DNA from: Atherix ibis
Taxonomy: Eukaryota > Arthropoda > Insecta > Diptera > Athericidae
Length of the DNA: 64,000 nucleotides
Direction of reading: 5' to 3'
Assembly (NCBI GenBank): GCA_958298945.1
Contig: OY282605.1
Location: forward strand, 111,844,267 to 111,908,266
Position 1 is the stretch's first letter. Each line of letters starts with the position of its first letter. This document shows positions 25,080 through 38,041 of the stretch, piece by piece. The translations under genes and the position numbers were made by a program. Below the pieces are notes generated by a model, which worked only from the letters and a program-made list of their open reading frames with translations, did not search any database and had not been told where the DNA came from.

Positions 25080-25520
25080 GCTGGCTTAGCGCTGCCTAGG
25101 AATTTATAAGATTCCTGACCGTAGCTCAATGAGCGGAGTACAAACCAAAGCATTCTTAAAACAAAAATTGGTACCACGGGAATCGGCGTGCCCCATGGTG
25201 TGAAAACACACTATGCCCCATTATGGTTAGGCGCCATTTGGCAGCAACGTGGTGGCTGTGGTTAATACCCATATCGCGGGTACGTTCCCCGGATTGCGGG
25301 TTGGAGATAACCGGCAATTATTTCGGGCACTTCCACTGCTAATGACAGTAGAGGTTTAGGTAGTCCTCGCCACCAGCAGGTGGAGTAGTCAGCTTGTAAC
25401 TGATTACTAACTATTAACAGCCAGTAATGTTGGTGCGTTGATTAAGCGTAACTCAATCCCTATAGTCGTAGGCGACTCGTGGTTTTACGTTAAAGATAAC
25501 TAACTCACGTTAAATAATAT
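25080..25520 (+). other. GC-richer block after the R1-like relic
   Basis: These 440 bp are non-coding in all frames but far richer in GC than the surroundings, and directly follow the stop codon of the retroelement relic. The simplest reading is the element's 3' UTR. AT-rich DNA resumes at about 25500. I cannot point to a clear tail or target duplication. Confidence 0.45.
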
Positions 25521-28500
25521 ATTACAACTGTCCGAGAATATGGAGACTGGAGAATTTAGTATAATTAATTGGTAAATTCCCTCTAGTGAAAAGCCGCTAT
25601 TGTTCGAAAGATAAAAATAACAAGGTTATAATGGCTGGGATACATCATGCGAATGAATAAATAATTTTCTCCCAAATCCCATTTGGTCGACGTGTGAAGG
25701 TAGACTACTCTTTAGGCAAAAAAGCTGCGTTGAGCTCGGTGTCAGAAATTGGAGGCAGAAAGTCGTCAACAGAGAAATTTGGCGAACTCTTCGTGACGAA
25801 CGTCCAAGCCCACAATGGGTAGTAGAGCCAATAAATAATAATAAAAATAATAATTTTCTTAGTATGGATAAGAAACGTATTCAGGAATTGACAACAATTA
25901 TTGGCAAAACATTTTTTTTCTCCAGATAATATCAAAAAAACTAATATCGAAACTGTTGAAATAGAAAATATGTACGGATCAAATCTATTTAAACATGGCA
26001 AAAAATATAAATAATAAATGCCAGTAAAATAATAAATGTAGTACTAGTATTTTATGAACAAATTATTTTTGAGGCTGAGCATAAACTATAGGAATTTCTA
26101 TACTGTAAAAGGAATTTATCATAATTATCCTTATGACTTAATTCAGTTGGAATGCTGAATGAATTCTTGTAATTTTCGGTGGACACTTCCTTCGACATTT
26201 GTGGAAGGAAAATATTCACGGGAATATTTTATTGCAGGCGGTCGCTACATATTTCAAATTCGTCGAATGGACGGGAATAAAAACAATTACCAAACCAAGG
26301 CGTAAATATCTTTGAAGATGAATCGCAAGACACTAGCAGCAATAATTAAACCAGAAAAAACCAAAGTGTTCCGTTGTCTAAGTAAGTACGGCATCCCAAT
26401 TGCAAATACATTACGTGCAAAAAGCTATTATCAGATTACCGATGCCACAGCTGCTGCCGCCACTGCTATTCGCTTCTGGCGCTTGAAAAACAAAATTTTA
26501 AATCACTCAGTTGTATGCTTATCATCTGTAAAATTATCTATATGTGCATATACAGTACGAGCATCCAACATATACGATTTGAGGATATAAAATTGTATAC
26601 AGCCTCGTCCGGATAGGTGATCTTATAAACTCCTGTTGCACATATGCACTCATCTATCTAGAGAAACTGACGGCTTCAAAGGAAATACTGCCAAAGGGGC
26701 AAACGGGCAGACGATCCCATCCGATCCGATCCGATCGTAGACAATCAACTCAAGTTGATATGTGATGCCCAGGCCTGTTGAATCATATTTAATTCGAAAA
26801 GCTGTGCCTTCGACTTTTGTATTGAAAATATGTGGTGAATCATTTAGTATGTCCAGAACACCGTTCAAGTCACTTCATAGGTGAGCGAACTATGTGTAAT
26901 CGTTTAAATATATAAAAAGAGGAGCCCAATCATCGTGAATAACAAATCAAATAAATACAACAACAACAAAAAGCACATTTATTGAAAGAAAGAATAAACA
27001 AACAAACAAAAACTATACACACTTGTATATTAAATGAAGGACGTTGAAGGCCGATCGTTCAGGTATGCCATCGTTCAGGTAGAAATAAAAATAGATAATA
27101 AAACGAACTGGCGAATGCGCAGAAATATTTAATATTATTCTATTCTATCATATATTATAATGTTTTCTATATTATGGGTATTGCGTGGTGGTGCTCCACT
27201 ATTAATTTGGCTTCTAGAAATACATTTTGGAATTATAGCCATAGAATCGAAACTGGCAAAACAAGAACAAATTAGATATCGTTTATTGTCGATGTTAAAG
27301 AAAAAAACTCGTTGTTGATCTGGAAATCGAAATGACCTGTCTTCATTTTTCCAATCGTACTTTCCATTTGTCTGCACTCGTAAAGAGTGCATCCACACAT
27401 TCCAGCCAACAACTGCAATGATGCGAATTAGCAATAAGTGATCGAGTTAATGCCAAACCGGGTCATATCATTGGGGATGGTGCATAGCCATAAAGGTACT
27501 CGTACCGGATAGTCACTATCTGCGAGTGCTAAAAATGCTTGGATAATTTTCTTTTCTCCTAAAAAAATCTATTTTTCTCTATTTTTTAATATGAAATGAT
27601 TTTAAAAAAATAAGCTTGCTTTGAGAAATTTGTTTTTCAATTTTAAAAATAGGCACTTTTTTATTCGTACTTTGCTGAAGGCTACAAGCCTTAAAAAATG
27701 AAACTTTTTCGATGCTTTTAATAATTGTTTTTTTTTTCTAGAATTTGCAAAGTTTAGAAAAAATAATATCGGAACTTTCTTTAAATATAATAAAACAGTT
27801 TATAAGCGAATCGGTTAGATTTTAGTAAGTGAAAAATAAAAAGGATTGAAAAACATACTAACTCAAAGTGGTGTCTTATTTATAACTGCAGACCGAAGTT
27901 TCCGAGGTACCAAATATTCAAAACGGTCTCTTTATTATTTTTCTAATTCTTTTATCCTAAATTTTGATTAGAATTCTAGCCAACAGCGTAGCTAAAATCT
28001 TTCTAAATCAAAGGTCAGGAATTATACTTTAGGTCTTAAAGATCCACTGATATTGTCTAATTAGCAATAAAATTTTGGAAGTTACAATAATGACAAAATA
28101 ATTATAAAGAGGCTCAGATAAAAAAAAATTTCGCTCTTATGATATGGTATAACATCTGTTCTGTGTATACGGCCTTGGACGCCCGGTCGCCTACTGGCTT
28201 TTAATTACTAATTTTACTTGAAATGATAACAAAAAAAATTAGATAACTTTTACCGATCGAAACAAGTTTAAAATGGTACACGTAACAAACAAAAATAGAT
28301 AATTCTGTAAATAGATACCTTCGAGCATGTGAGTCCTAAATAGTTTGGCTCAGACAAATATACTCGTTTCCTTATATATGAAAATTTTTTTTTAAGTGAC
28401 TACACATGTTAAGATATTTTTGGCAGATTTACACAATTTTATATAAAAACATAAAAATTAAAAAAAAAAAAAAAAAAAAAAAACTATAGAGAGAAGAACA

Positions 28501-30112
28501 ATAATATTAATTTTTTGGAAAACACCAAGAGAACCCTGTTGGTACTGAAGGTTATTCGCTTATATAATGACCTTGAACGCTGTCCACATGGATACTGACC
28601 CCTTCAATAATAATATGGTAGCTACAACTAATTTGAAAAGTATTGTTTGGAGAATTAAGATTTCAAAGAAAAGAAACACTTTTTGTTTTCATATTTTTAT
28701 TTATTAAAAAGAAGAGAATTTCAACCAAATCACGTCATTTTATTTTCCCTGAAATTCTTCGCACAAAATATTATTTTATTTACAAATGTAGATTTTCGAA
28801 GAAACAAAAATAATTAAAAATATGTGGTTTTTTTTGTGTTTTGGTTTTTATCTCGACATAAGAGAATGTCATCTGAAAGGGATTTATTTCTTCTGTTTCA
28901 ATACATTTTGAAAAACCATTTCTAAAAATCATTGTTATACTCACTAAAGTATGTACCTTAGAAGAGTTACAAAAGCAATTAAATAGAAAAAAGTAAATTT
29001 TTTTGGTTTCAGATTTTAATTTTTTTTCAATTTTTGAAATTTACAGAATTTGAAATCTGTAAAAAAAACACCTTCAATCTTAATTGAATTATAAGTTAAG
29101 AAACTTAAATGTCCTCATATAACTTCCGCAAAACAATTTTTTTTTATCAAAGATCATTTTAGTTACCTTAATGTTTACTAAAAAATAATATAGTACATTT
29201 ATTAAATTATTATTATAGCATTCAGGAATATGATCCGACATCAAGTATAACAACCAAATTTTAATCTCATTCGAGAAATGGGAACATTTTTGATACTTTA
29301 CAAAAACACATAAAATTAGCTCTATTGGTTCAATAATAATTAAAATGTTGTGTTTTGGGGTAATTTATTATTGCTGGTATATCCGAGTATACTATTACGA
29401 GTTATACCAAAAGAAAAACTCAAGTAGTGTTAAATCACACTATTTTCTATATCAATTAATAATCACCATAACGCGGGATAAGACGATGAGGAAATATGAT
29501 GCGCTAACTTTCCAGTCAAGACAGCTTTTACTTGTAGTTGGTCACATCAAAATTAGTATAAAAAAACTATTAACAATTAGTAAGTGCAGTTTTACTATTC
29601 CCTAGTATTATTAATTTAATTTTTTCATTTCGAATTGGTACAAATCTATATCCTTTATTTTCTGTCAAATTTTTAATAACATAAATTAAAATGTTTTTAC
29701 TTTCAATTTTTTATGGATAATTCAAAGAAAGAAACTTTCAACTCATTTTTAATTTTTTTAAATGTTATGTATATGAAAAATATATATACAATATATAAAA
29801 TATTTATTTCCGATTTTATGTGAAATCAAGAGGAATTAGGAACAGGGAAACGAGGAATGGAGTTAACGAACGTGGAAGTTCTAGAGGAGCAGTGCCTATT
29901 ATGTCCGTTTTCAGGAATAATTTTTTACTGTTTTTGCCATGCTTTTATACTAACATGTAAAGATTATTTCACCAATAGAGAGGATAGTACAAATAAAAAA
30001 TTAATTGAACAAAAAAATTTAAAATTTGTGGCAGGGTGGAAGAGGGAAAAAGAAATTAGTATTAAGATAAAATTTGGAAACAAAAGAAAGAAATTTTTAT
30101 TTTTAAAAAGAT
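25521..30112. other. AT-rich spacer with simple repeats, no supported gene
   Basis: No conserved gene is seen. There is a short ATCCG repeat near 26716-26735, a poly(A) tract at about 28459-28483, and many homopolymer runs. A slightly GC-richer patch at about 26280-27480 carries open frames (26312-26590 plus, 26650-26868 minus, 27135-27434 minus) without recognisable domains. Confidence 0.5.
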
Positions 30113-30750
30113 AAGGGACTAAATTCTAGATAGAAAATTTAGGAAGTGGAAGGAAACTGTTGTGGAATAGAGTTGAGGTCTTCTCCCTTACTATTTTCCC
30201 TTAACTTCCCATGGTACTCCTACGCCAAATGTTTAGAGTGCGTCTGCTATGGCGACAACAACGTCGATGGACCTCTTCCCTTTTTAAAGAGACCAAATTT
30301 AAGATAAAAAATTTTGGTGGAGTAGAATCTGACTGTTGTGGGATAGAGTTGAGGTCTTTCCCCTTACTATTTTTTCTTAACTTTCCATGGTACTCCTACA
30401 CCTATTTTGGAGACAAGAACGACGATGGACCTCTTCCCTTTTTAAAGGAACCAAATTTAAGATAGAAAATTTGGTGGAGTGAGATCTGACTGTTGTGGGT
30501 TAGAGTTGAGGTATCCCCGTATTATGTTCCCTTAACATTCCATGGTACTCCTACGCTAATTCTTTGTAGTGCGTCTATTATGAAGACAACAACGTCGATG
30601 GAGCTCTTCCCTTTTTAAAGGGACTAAATTCTAGGTAGAAAATTTGGTGGAGTAGAAGCATACTGTTGTGGGATAGAGTCTTCGCTCTTAATATTATCAC
30701 TTAACTTCCAATTGCTTGGAGTACATCTATTATGGAGACAACAATGATGG
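30113..30750 (+). repeat. Four-copy tandem repeat, unit about 173 bp
   Basis: The landmark CTGTTGTGG recurs at 30157, 30333, 30490 and 30663. Each time it is followed by a GTTGAGGT-type stretch and CTTAACTTCCATGG-like sequence (weaker in the last copy). Copies 1-3 also share ATGGACCTCTTCCCTTTTTAA (GAGCTC variant in copy 3) as their junction. Spacings are 176, 157 and 173 bp; the second unit carries deletions and the fourth is cut short. Open frames at 30211-30465 are by-products of the repeat. It looks like a small satellite-type array. Confidence 0.9.
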
Positions 30751-30759
30751 TTACACTAA

Positions 30760-33700
30760 TAAAAGCAATTCTGTGTCATTAGAGTAGGAATTCTTGTGAA
30801 AAAGAACCTTAAATAAAAGAAAAACTGATAACTTTAATATTATCGCATCATTTATAACCATACCCACCCCCCTTCCCACACCCACCTCTTAATATCTATT
30901 TTAACAATAAATTCATTTACTATAAATTAAAAAAAAAAAACACATACAAAATAGTTTTACTTTTTTTCTTACTCTTTTTTGCTAAATTTACTTTCATTAC
31001 TAACTATTTTTAGTTAGTTGCTAATTTATTTTTATTATAATTTTCATATTACTAAACTGTATTTTTCTATTTTCAAAATATAAAAAAAAAACTTTTCTTA
31101 CGAGTATATATATAATCCTTTATTCTTAATCGTCCTTTTATTAATTACTTTATTTTCAAAATTTTTCGTTTTAGTATATTTTTGTTTGAATCTTTGTTTT
31201 ATTTTTTATGTATATTAAATAATTCCTTTATTGTTTTTCTTTTTATTAATTTATCATCTAAAATATACGAAAATACGTCATATTCTAACCAAAAATTATT
31301 TGTGATTCTAAAAGCTGAAGAGCGCCAAAACCCTACAAATGTAATTCAGAATAGACGTGAGCAACGCCACCATGTCGCCGCCGTTCTAATAATTCGAACT
31401 GTTATACACGTAATTAATGACTTCTTCATATTAAATAAAGTATTTTAATTGAAATTCAGTAAAATAAATAAATATGCAAATTAAAATAGTTTAAAACCAA
31501 TTTTGAAATGGAATAGTTTAGTTTATTTTCTTGATAGGTAATCATTAATTTCATTGCATAGAATTTTGCTCATCAGTCAATTTCACTAGCAGATAAACTC
31601 GATCTTATTTAATATACCATTTACGCTGATGGGTTTGCAAATATATTTCTAAAAATTATATGAAATATTCTTTAAACTTTTATTTGCACTTATGTACCAA
31701 AAATGTATTTACACGTGCATTAGAAGAGTATTTTATAGAATGCAACAGACAATTTCCTATTACAGGTACACACATATGTGTACGAGCATCATCCATGTGC
31801 AGTTCCTTTTTCCTAAAACTTTGATAGATTTTTGCATTATTCATATATATGTATGGATACAATAGAATGCAATATAATCAAAATATGAGGAAATTGTTAA
31901 TAATTGTAAATTAATATAATATTTAATTGGAATGCTCATCATTGGCTTCAAGTCAAATACGAAATAATCGTATTTGCTGAGAAATGATTAAGTTTCTTAA
32001 TTTATGAATAAATTTATGTGCACCTGCATAAATCTAGCTATGACTGTGATTATAGGTGTATTGTGAATGTGTATGACATGATAAAAATTATGTTGATAGT
32101 AACTATGATGACTATGCGCGATGACGACGATGACGATGATAACGATGACGACAAACTACCAAGGCTACTCCAACCATGATCACAACTATGTACCACAAAC
32201 GGGGGGTGATGGCGATTATAGCTAAGATTCGACGACGACCAAGATGACAAGATGAGCTAGCAAGGATATTTTAACATCACAAATTATCATGTAATTGATG
32301 GCTTCTCTACAATTTCCTTTTTAATTTTTCCATTTTATTAATTTTTTTTAATAACTGCTTTTTTTCTGTTTTCTATTTTTGTTCATAGTAAGTTTATTTT
32401 AGATACTCACTCGTCCGCAGACCAATTTTGCCTTGGTTATGTTTGGGTGTATTCAGCTATCATCGTATCACGCAGAGGTAAGATTTTTATTTGAGAATAG
32501 GCCATTTTGTAATTAATCTTCTGTTTATATTGACGGCAAGTAAAGAAAAATGACTTGGAAAAAATATTTTGACTTTAGACAAAGCTCTATAGACGGTCGA
32601 GAGTATATCAATCCTGTACGGAAGATGCTATTCACGAAGAAGCTATGCTAATCGTTTCAATGTTATTTGCCGTCGGGATGGTCAGTAAATAACTGTTGAG
32701 AACTTTATTCCTATATGGATGTACTTGGAGATGGAAGGCGTATATATGGCTATATAGTTTATAGAGCTTAATTGTAGCGAATTGCTGAGCTGATAGTATA
32801 GTCGGACGATGGCGATGTCAGTCATTAGTTGACCTGGTATAAGTTCAAGGCTGCATCAGGTGAGAAACCCGAGATTTACAAATCATTTGACCGCACTCCG
32901 ACAAAACGTTAATGTGATGTAATGATTCGAATTGACGCGATTCACTTAATGATGAGATGCCGCCTGCCATCGTCTGTCGGCATCGGCATTGTTTACTGCC
33001 GCATGCCCCGTGAGAATATTTTTTAACACTAAAAACTCTCAGATATCTTCTGCTATCAAAAAAAAATCCAATAATAAATACTTTGTTTTCAAATCATTCA
33101 ATTTAAATAGTATCCGATTTACTTTCTTTGATGAAGAAAACAGAACTGAAACTATTTTGTACTAATTAGGAATTTGCAGAAATATTTTTTTGTCCAATTT
33201 ATTTTTAATATAACAATACAAAAAAACGGACTAACAAGAATATGCAAATTGCTAATAACATTGTATAAACAATAATTAATAAAATGCGCAAACCACTGAA
33301 CTAAAAGAGATAAAATCATAATTAGATTTATTATCGCACTTAGTCAATTAAACATTTAAACCTCAATTTAACTGTTATCTAGAATCGCTTCCAACCACGT
33401 ATAATGTTGAAGCTAATGGCTTTATTAAATATTTAATTTAATGAATTTATTAGAATAAATTTAAATAATTAAAGTTTCAGTTTATTAATATAATAATTTC
33501 CATATTGTGTCAAGTCAACTTCATTAAATTATATAAAATTAGAACACTACAGATACAATCTAAATGTGCTCATATTTTTCGATTGTATGCTTTATGTTTT
33601 GTTCTATGATACAATATAACAAATATTGTTTTTTAAAAATAGACGAAAAATATGAATAAAATGCTTATTTGTACATAAATACAAAAGTGCAAACAATAGT

Positions 33701-34650
33701 AGCCTAGAGATATGTCTCGTAATTTGGATGAAATCGGGAATTCTAAAAAATAGCAACTTCTTCTTTATTGTATGAACTGAAAAGTCTTTGATCTAAGGTG
33801 AAAATGGAAAAACCATGAACAAGAAAATCTAGGTAGAGTATCATGCAAATATTTAGCTTTTTCCACACAAACATATTTATGTACACACAAGAGATGAAAA
33901 TTAAATTTCAAACAAAATATATCAACTCCGGAGGCAATTTTCAGAGCTGAGAAAAAAAATTGGTTCTACGTTGTCAGATATTCTGGTTTATTGTACAAAT
34001 GTATGAACTAAATCCTTTTAAAAGTCTCTATAAGTGTACAGATTAGTTGAGGGTTTACTAGCAATTGTACACATATGTACATCTCCATACAAATACATAT
34101 ATGTTAAACCAATAAGTTCAGAAGTTGATATTTTTTACAGGAAATACCAATAACCGGAACACAATATATTCTTCGAAACAAATCGACTAAAAACAACACC
34201 AGAGTAAGATAAGAGAAGATGAACAGAGAAATTGGATGGATTTTGTAGGGAAAAGAATAGAAAAAAGGAAACAAATTAACCATTCGAGGATTTAAAGTTT
34301 GTGGTTACACATTTGTTAGAGAATTTCCTAGTATCTCTTTGACCGGAAATATTTTCACAAATGATGTGTGCTTATTATCAAGAGACAAATAAATAATTCA
34401 TCGTAAAGTTCCATGGAATCCTTTTTCTTGTTCTGGTCTGTTCGGTTTTTGTTCACTTCTGTTGTTAAGCTTATCTTAGGTCAATCGATTCACACAATGT
34501 GTACCTTAAAAAATAAAAACTTTTTATGTCAAAATGTTAGACACCTAAATCAGAAAGACAAATTTTTATAAATACAAGAAATTCATCTTGACTTAGAAGT
34601 GAGAGGGATAAGTTTATCTAGTGATAATTTGTTAATTTGGCTTCTAATCA
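30760..34650. other. AT-rich spacer, no supported gene
   Basis: It holds long AT-rich tracts and a GATGAC-type trinucleotide-like run at about 32106-32155. A 57-bp interval at 32421-32477 is bounded by CCGCAG and GTAAGA and is treated separately as a finding. The open frame at 31182-31448 shows no domain. Confidence 0.45.
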
Positions 34651-35577
34651 ACTACAAAATAGAAACTATAAATAAGAAACTAAAAACTAGACACTAGATA
34701 TTAGAAACTAGAAACTAGAAACTATTAAAAAGAAACTAGAAACTCAAAACTAGAAACTCTAAAGAAAATATTAAGAACTAAAAAAGAACAACTAGATAAA
34801 TAGAAACTGTTAAATATAAAGAAAAAACTAAAAATTAGAAACTAGAAAATAAAAACTAGAAACTACAAATTAGAAACTAGAAACTAGAAACTAGATATAA
34901 GAAACTAAAAATTATAAAGTAGAGAATAGAAAATATAAAATAAAAATTATAAACTAAAACTATTAACTAGAAACTAGAATCTATTAACTAGAAACTAGAA
35001 ACTATCAACTAGAAATTAGAAACTAGAAATTAGAAACTAGAAACTATCAACTAGAAATTAGAAACTAAAAATTAGAAACTACAAACTATTAACTAGACAT
35101 TAGAAACTAGAAACTATTAACGAGAAATTAGAAATTAGAAACTAGAAACTAGAAGCTAGAAAATATAAAATAAAAATTATAAACTAGAAACTAGAAACTA
35201 GAAATTAGAATCTAGAAACTAGAAATTAGAAACTAGAAACTAGAAAATATACACTAGAAATTAGAAACTAGAAACTAGAAACTATAAACTAGAAACTAGA
35301 AATTATAAACTAGAAACTAGAAACCAAAAACTGGAAATTAGAAACTAGAAACTATTAACTAGAAATTAGAAACTAGAAACTATTAACTAGAAATTATAAA
35401 CTAGAAACTTGACACTATTAACTAGAAACTAGACACTAGAAACTAGACACTAGAGATTAGAAAATAGAAACTAGAAACGAGAAACTATAAATAAAAAACT
35501 AGAAACTAGAAACTATTAACTAGAAACTAGAAACTAGATACTAAAAATATGAAACCAGAAACTAGAAAGTAGAAACA
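34651..35577 (+). repeat. Minisatellite, 7-bp unit CTAGAAA
   Basis: For more than 900 bp the sequence is made of the heptamer CTAGAAA (read as GAAACTA in another phase) with frequent variants such as TTAGAAA, TTAACTA and ATAAACTA. Blocks of perfect heptamers alternate with degenerate ones, and longer mixed units such as GAAACTATTAACTAGAAATT recur, which suggests higher-order duplication. It is non-coding. Confidence 0.95.
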
Positions 35578-35579
35578 AT

Positions 35580-36823
35580 GATTTTTTTTATTATAGAATT
35601 TCGATAGAAGCTAAAATATAATAACTACAATAGAAAGAATTCAAAGACCCAAAAGAATATTATTTAACACGGTTGTCTTTTCTATGAATTTTGCATTGTT
35701 TGAACCCCTAAAAATGCTTAGTAACAGTTTGGTTTATTTCAATTCTTCTCTAAGACAAAATCGATATACAGAAATTCTATAAATTTTTAAGTAACCGATT
35801 TCATAGGAACATATATTAACGTGTTTCTGCTTTTTATTTCATAGCACTTGAAATTATTAATATTCTATCTTATATGTAACATTTTCTTTTAAAAAAAAAA
35901 CTCTTGATTATAAAAAAAAACTATAGAATTATACTCGTGATCATATAAAGCACAAATATAAAAATTTCCCAACATTTTCTTGACTGCTGCGAATTTGATA
36001 TGATTACTTTGAGAACAAACTAAAACAAATTTCCATTTTCATCTGGTAAAGGTAGAATGAAAAATGTCTACTTCACCGCAACCGGATACATTAATGGGAG
36101 ACTATATAAAAATTCTGCTTTTTGTATGTTTTTTTTTATCTTCTCAAGCAAATATTCTATCTAACAAAATATTACTCTTCATTTCTCTTCATTTTTCATT
36201 TTCAAAAAACACTTGAACATCATTTGGCCATTTTCATAAAAACAAGTAAGTTTAATTGCTATAATTTCTAATTGTTTCAATGACCTCACACTTGAATACA
36301 AATTTAGATTTTTTTTGTAAAACAAATTTTCGCTGTAAGAGGCATTGTGATTATACAATAGTTGATGGTATTCAGACAACTTTTCTAGTTCTAAATCGAT
36401 ATAAAAGTACGCTTCTGATTACAGTCATTATAATGTGTTCCGATTTTTATCAATAAATCTTGAAAGCGAATTGGTTTTCAAACACCTGTTTAACAATTTT
36501 ACTGAGTGTATCGAACTCTTCACCTTCAGAACTATGCGTATTTAGTTAGATTTGGTTAGTCGTCCTGTTTACGTTCATATGCACATATCTTCTGCTGTAC
36601 TCAGATTCTTCAGTAAAATTATTTGGTATCTATTATCTGTAATTATGAATTGAAAAAAAATCATCTAATCCATATAGCCAAATGTATTCTTTCTTGGATA
36701 TTTGGGTAATGTAGATTTGTTCTTTTAGAAGATCAAGTTTTTCTTCCTATTTACGAAAAAAAAAAAATATTTTAACATTATCTTCAGTTGCGAGATTGTA
36801 TTTATTATTTGATTACTTAGTAA

Positions 36824-36856
<33 letters not shown>

Positions 36857-37310
36857 AATATAATCCTACAATATTAATTGTTGTGAATAGTTTTTCATAT
36901 TTAATTTTTTTTATTGAAAAGAATAATTAAAATTCAGTAAGTGCGCATTTTACGAAGTTTTAAGGTATAATTCAGATGAAAATTGTTATAAATACTCCCT
37001 AAAAGGGTATAACTATACCTTAAAAGTGAACTTAGGGTAGTTCAGCCAGTAGCTTACCATTGTATTAAACCAGCTAGTGAAGTGCATCGAATTTCGGTGG
37101 TACACTCTTTACTTATCAAATTTAGTAGCGAGCCCATCTTTAATTACTTTCTGAAATCCTGAACAAAAAATCGTTATTGCTCTAGCAATCCTCTCCATCT
37201 TATCTATTTTTCTCAATTTTACTTCACCCCTGAAATGGTATAAAAAGCTAAATATTGAACCACCATTCACAGGAAGATTTTTGAAAGAAGTTGGATGAAC
37301 TCAATGATTA
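35580..37310. other. AT-rich spacer with a TA microsatellite
   Basis: A (TA)n run lies at about 36825-36848. No conserved coding sequence is visible; the frame at 36179-36379 on the minus strand has no domain. Confidence 0.5.
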
Positions 37311-38039
37311 CGAGGGTAGTCCCAGAAATACCCGACCTAACAAAGATAAAACAAAACAATTGGGAAAAAATACAACATAGTCTCCTTTTAGTTCGATACA
37401 CTTTTCCCAGCGAGGTTCAATAGTTTAGACAGCCTGTTTATATTAAGAATCGTCGAGCTCCATTAACCGCAGACTCCACCTCTTCATTCTTTTACAACCA
37501 AGCTATTTTTTCAAGTTTGGAAAGTGAAAATAATCCGAGCGGGCTAAATCTGGCGAATAGGGTGAATGAAGGAGCAATTTGAACTTTAACTCATTGATTT
37601 TGGCCATCACGATAACGGTGTATTGTCTCCGCCTACTTTGGAGCCGATTATCCCCACTGTGTCCATTGTTTTGGCTGTTTCTTCATCTCAGGTGTGAAGT
37701 AATTGACCCATGTTTCTTCCATGGTTATGAATCAATGCAAAAACTCGGCTTTATTACTGCGAAACATCACCAAACACTTGATTGAAATATCCTCACGATG
37801 CTAATTATGTTCCATTGTGAGCAAACGCGGCACCCATCTTGCGCACAGCCTTCTCATGTCCAAATTGAATTTACTGAGAGCATTCAATATTAATGTCTAT
37901 CAAACAAATACTACACAACGCAGTGTCATCAAATTTCAAATTTAAGCTTTATAAGGTTGATACCTTGAAGCAAAGTAATTTTTTTCAAATAACAACCGCC
38001 ATTTATACATCACACCGGATACTTCTGGAACTACCCTCG
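37311..38039 (-). mobile_element. Short mariner-superfamily relic with clear terminal repeats
   Basis: The left end reads CGAGGGTAGTCCCAGAAATA and the right end, on the other strand, CGAGGGTAGTTCCAGAAGTA. TA lies outside both (37309-37310 and 38040-38041). The element is about 729 bp. On the minus strand near 37660-37730 a frame reads EETWVNYFTPEMKKQPKQW, the block after the first catalytic Asp in mariner transposases (DE.W...(F/Y)TPE.K.QSKQW). Stops interrupt the rest, and the conserved second and third Asp blocks were not found. A non-autonomous, internally deleted copy. Confidence 0.8.
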
Positions 38040-38041
38040 TA

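Noticed and set aside
30211..30465. 84-codon frame with Pro/Phe/Leu-rich sequence
   Set aside because: It lies wholly inside the tandem array of about 173 bp and repeats with it; the frame breaks in the other units.
31182..31448. 88-codon open frame in AT-rich DNA
   Set aside because: The residue content (Phe, Ile, Leu, Asn, Lys) simply mirrors the AT bias; no motif or signal supports a gene.
34651..35577. CRISPR-like regular repeats
   Set aside because: The units are seven bases long without unique spacers, and the genome is an insect's. It is a minisatellite.
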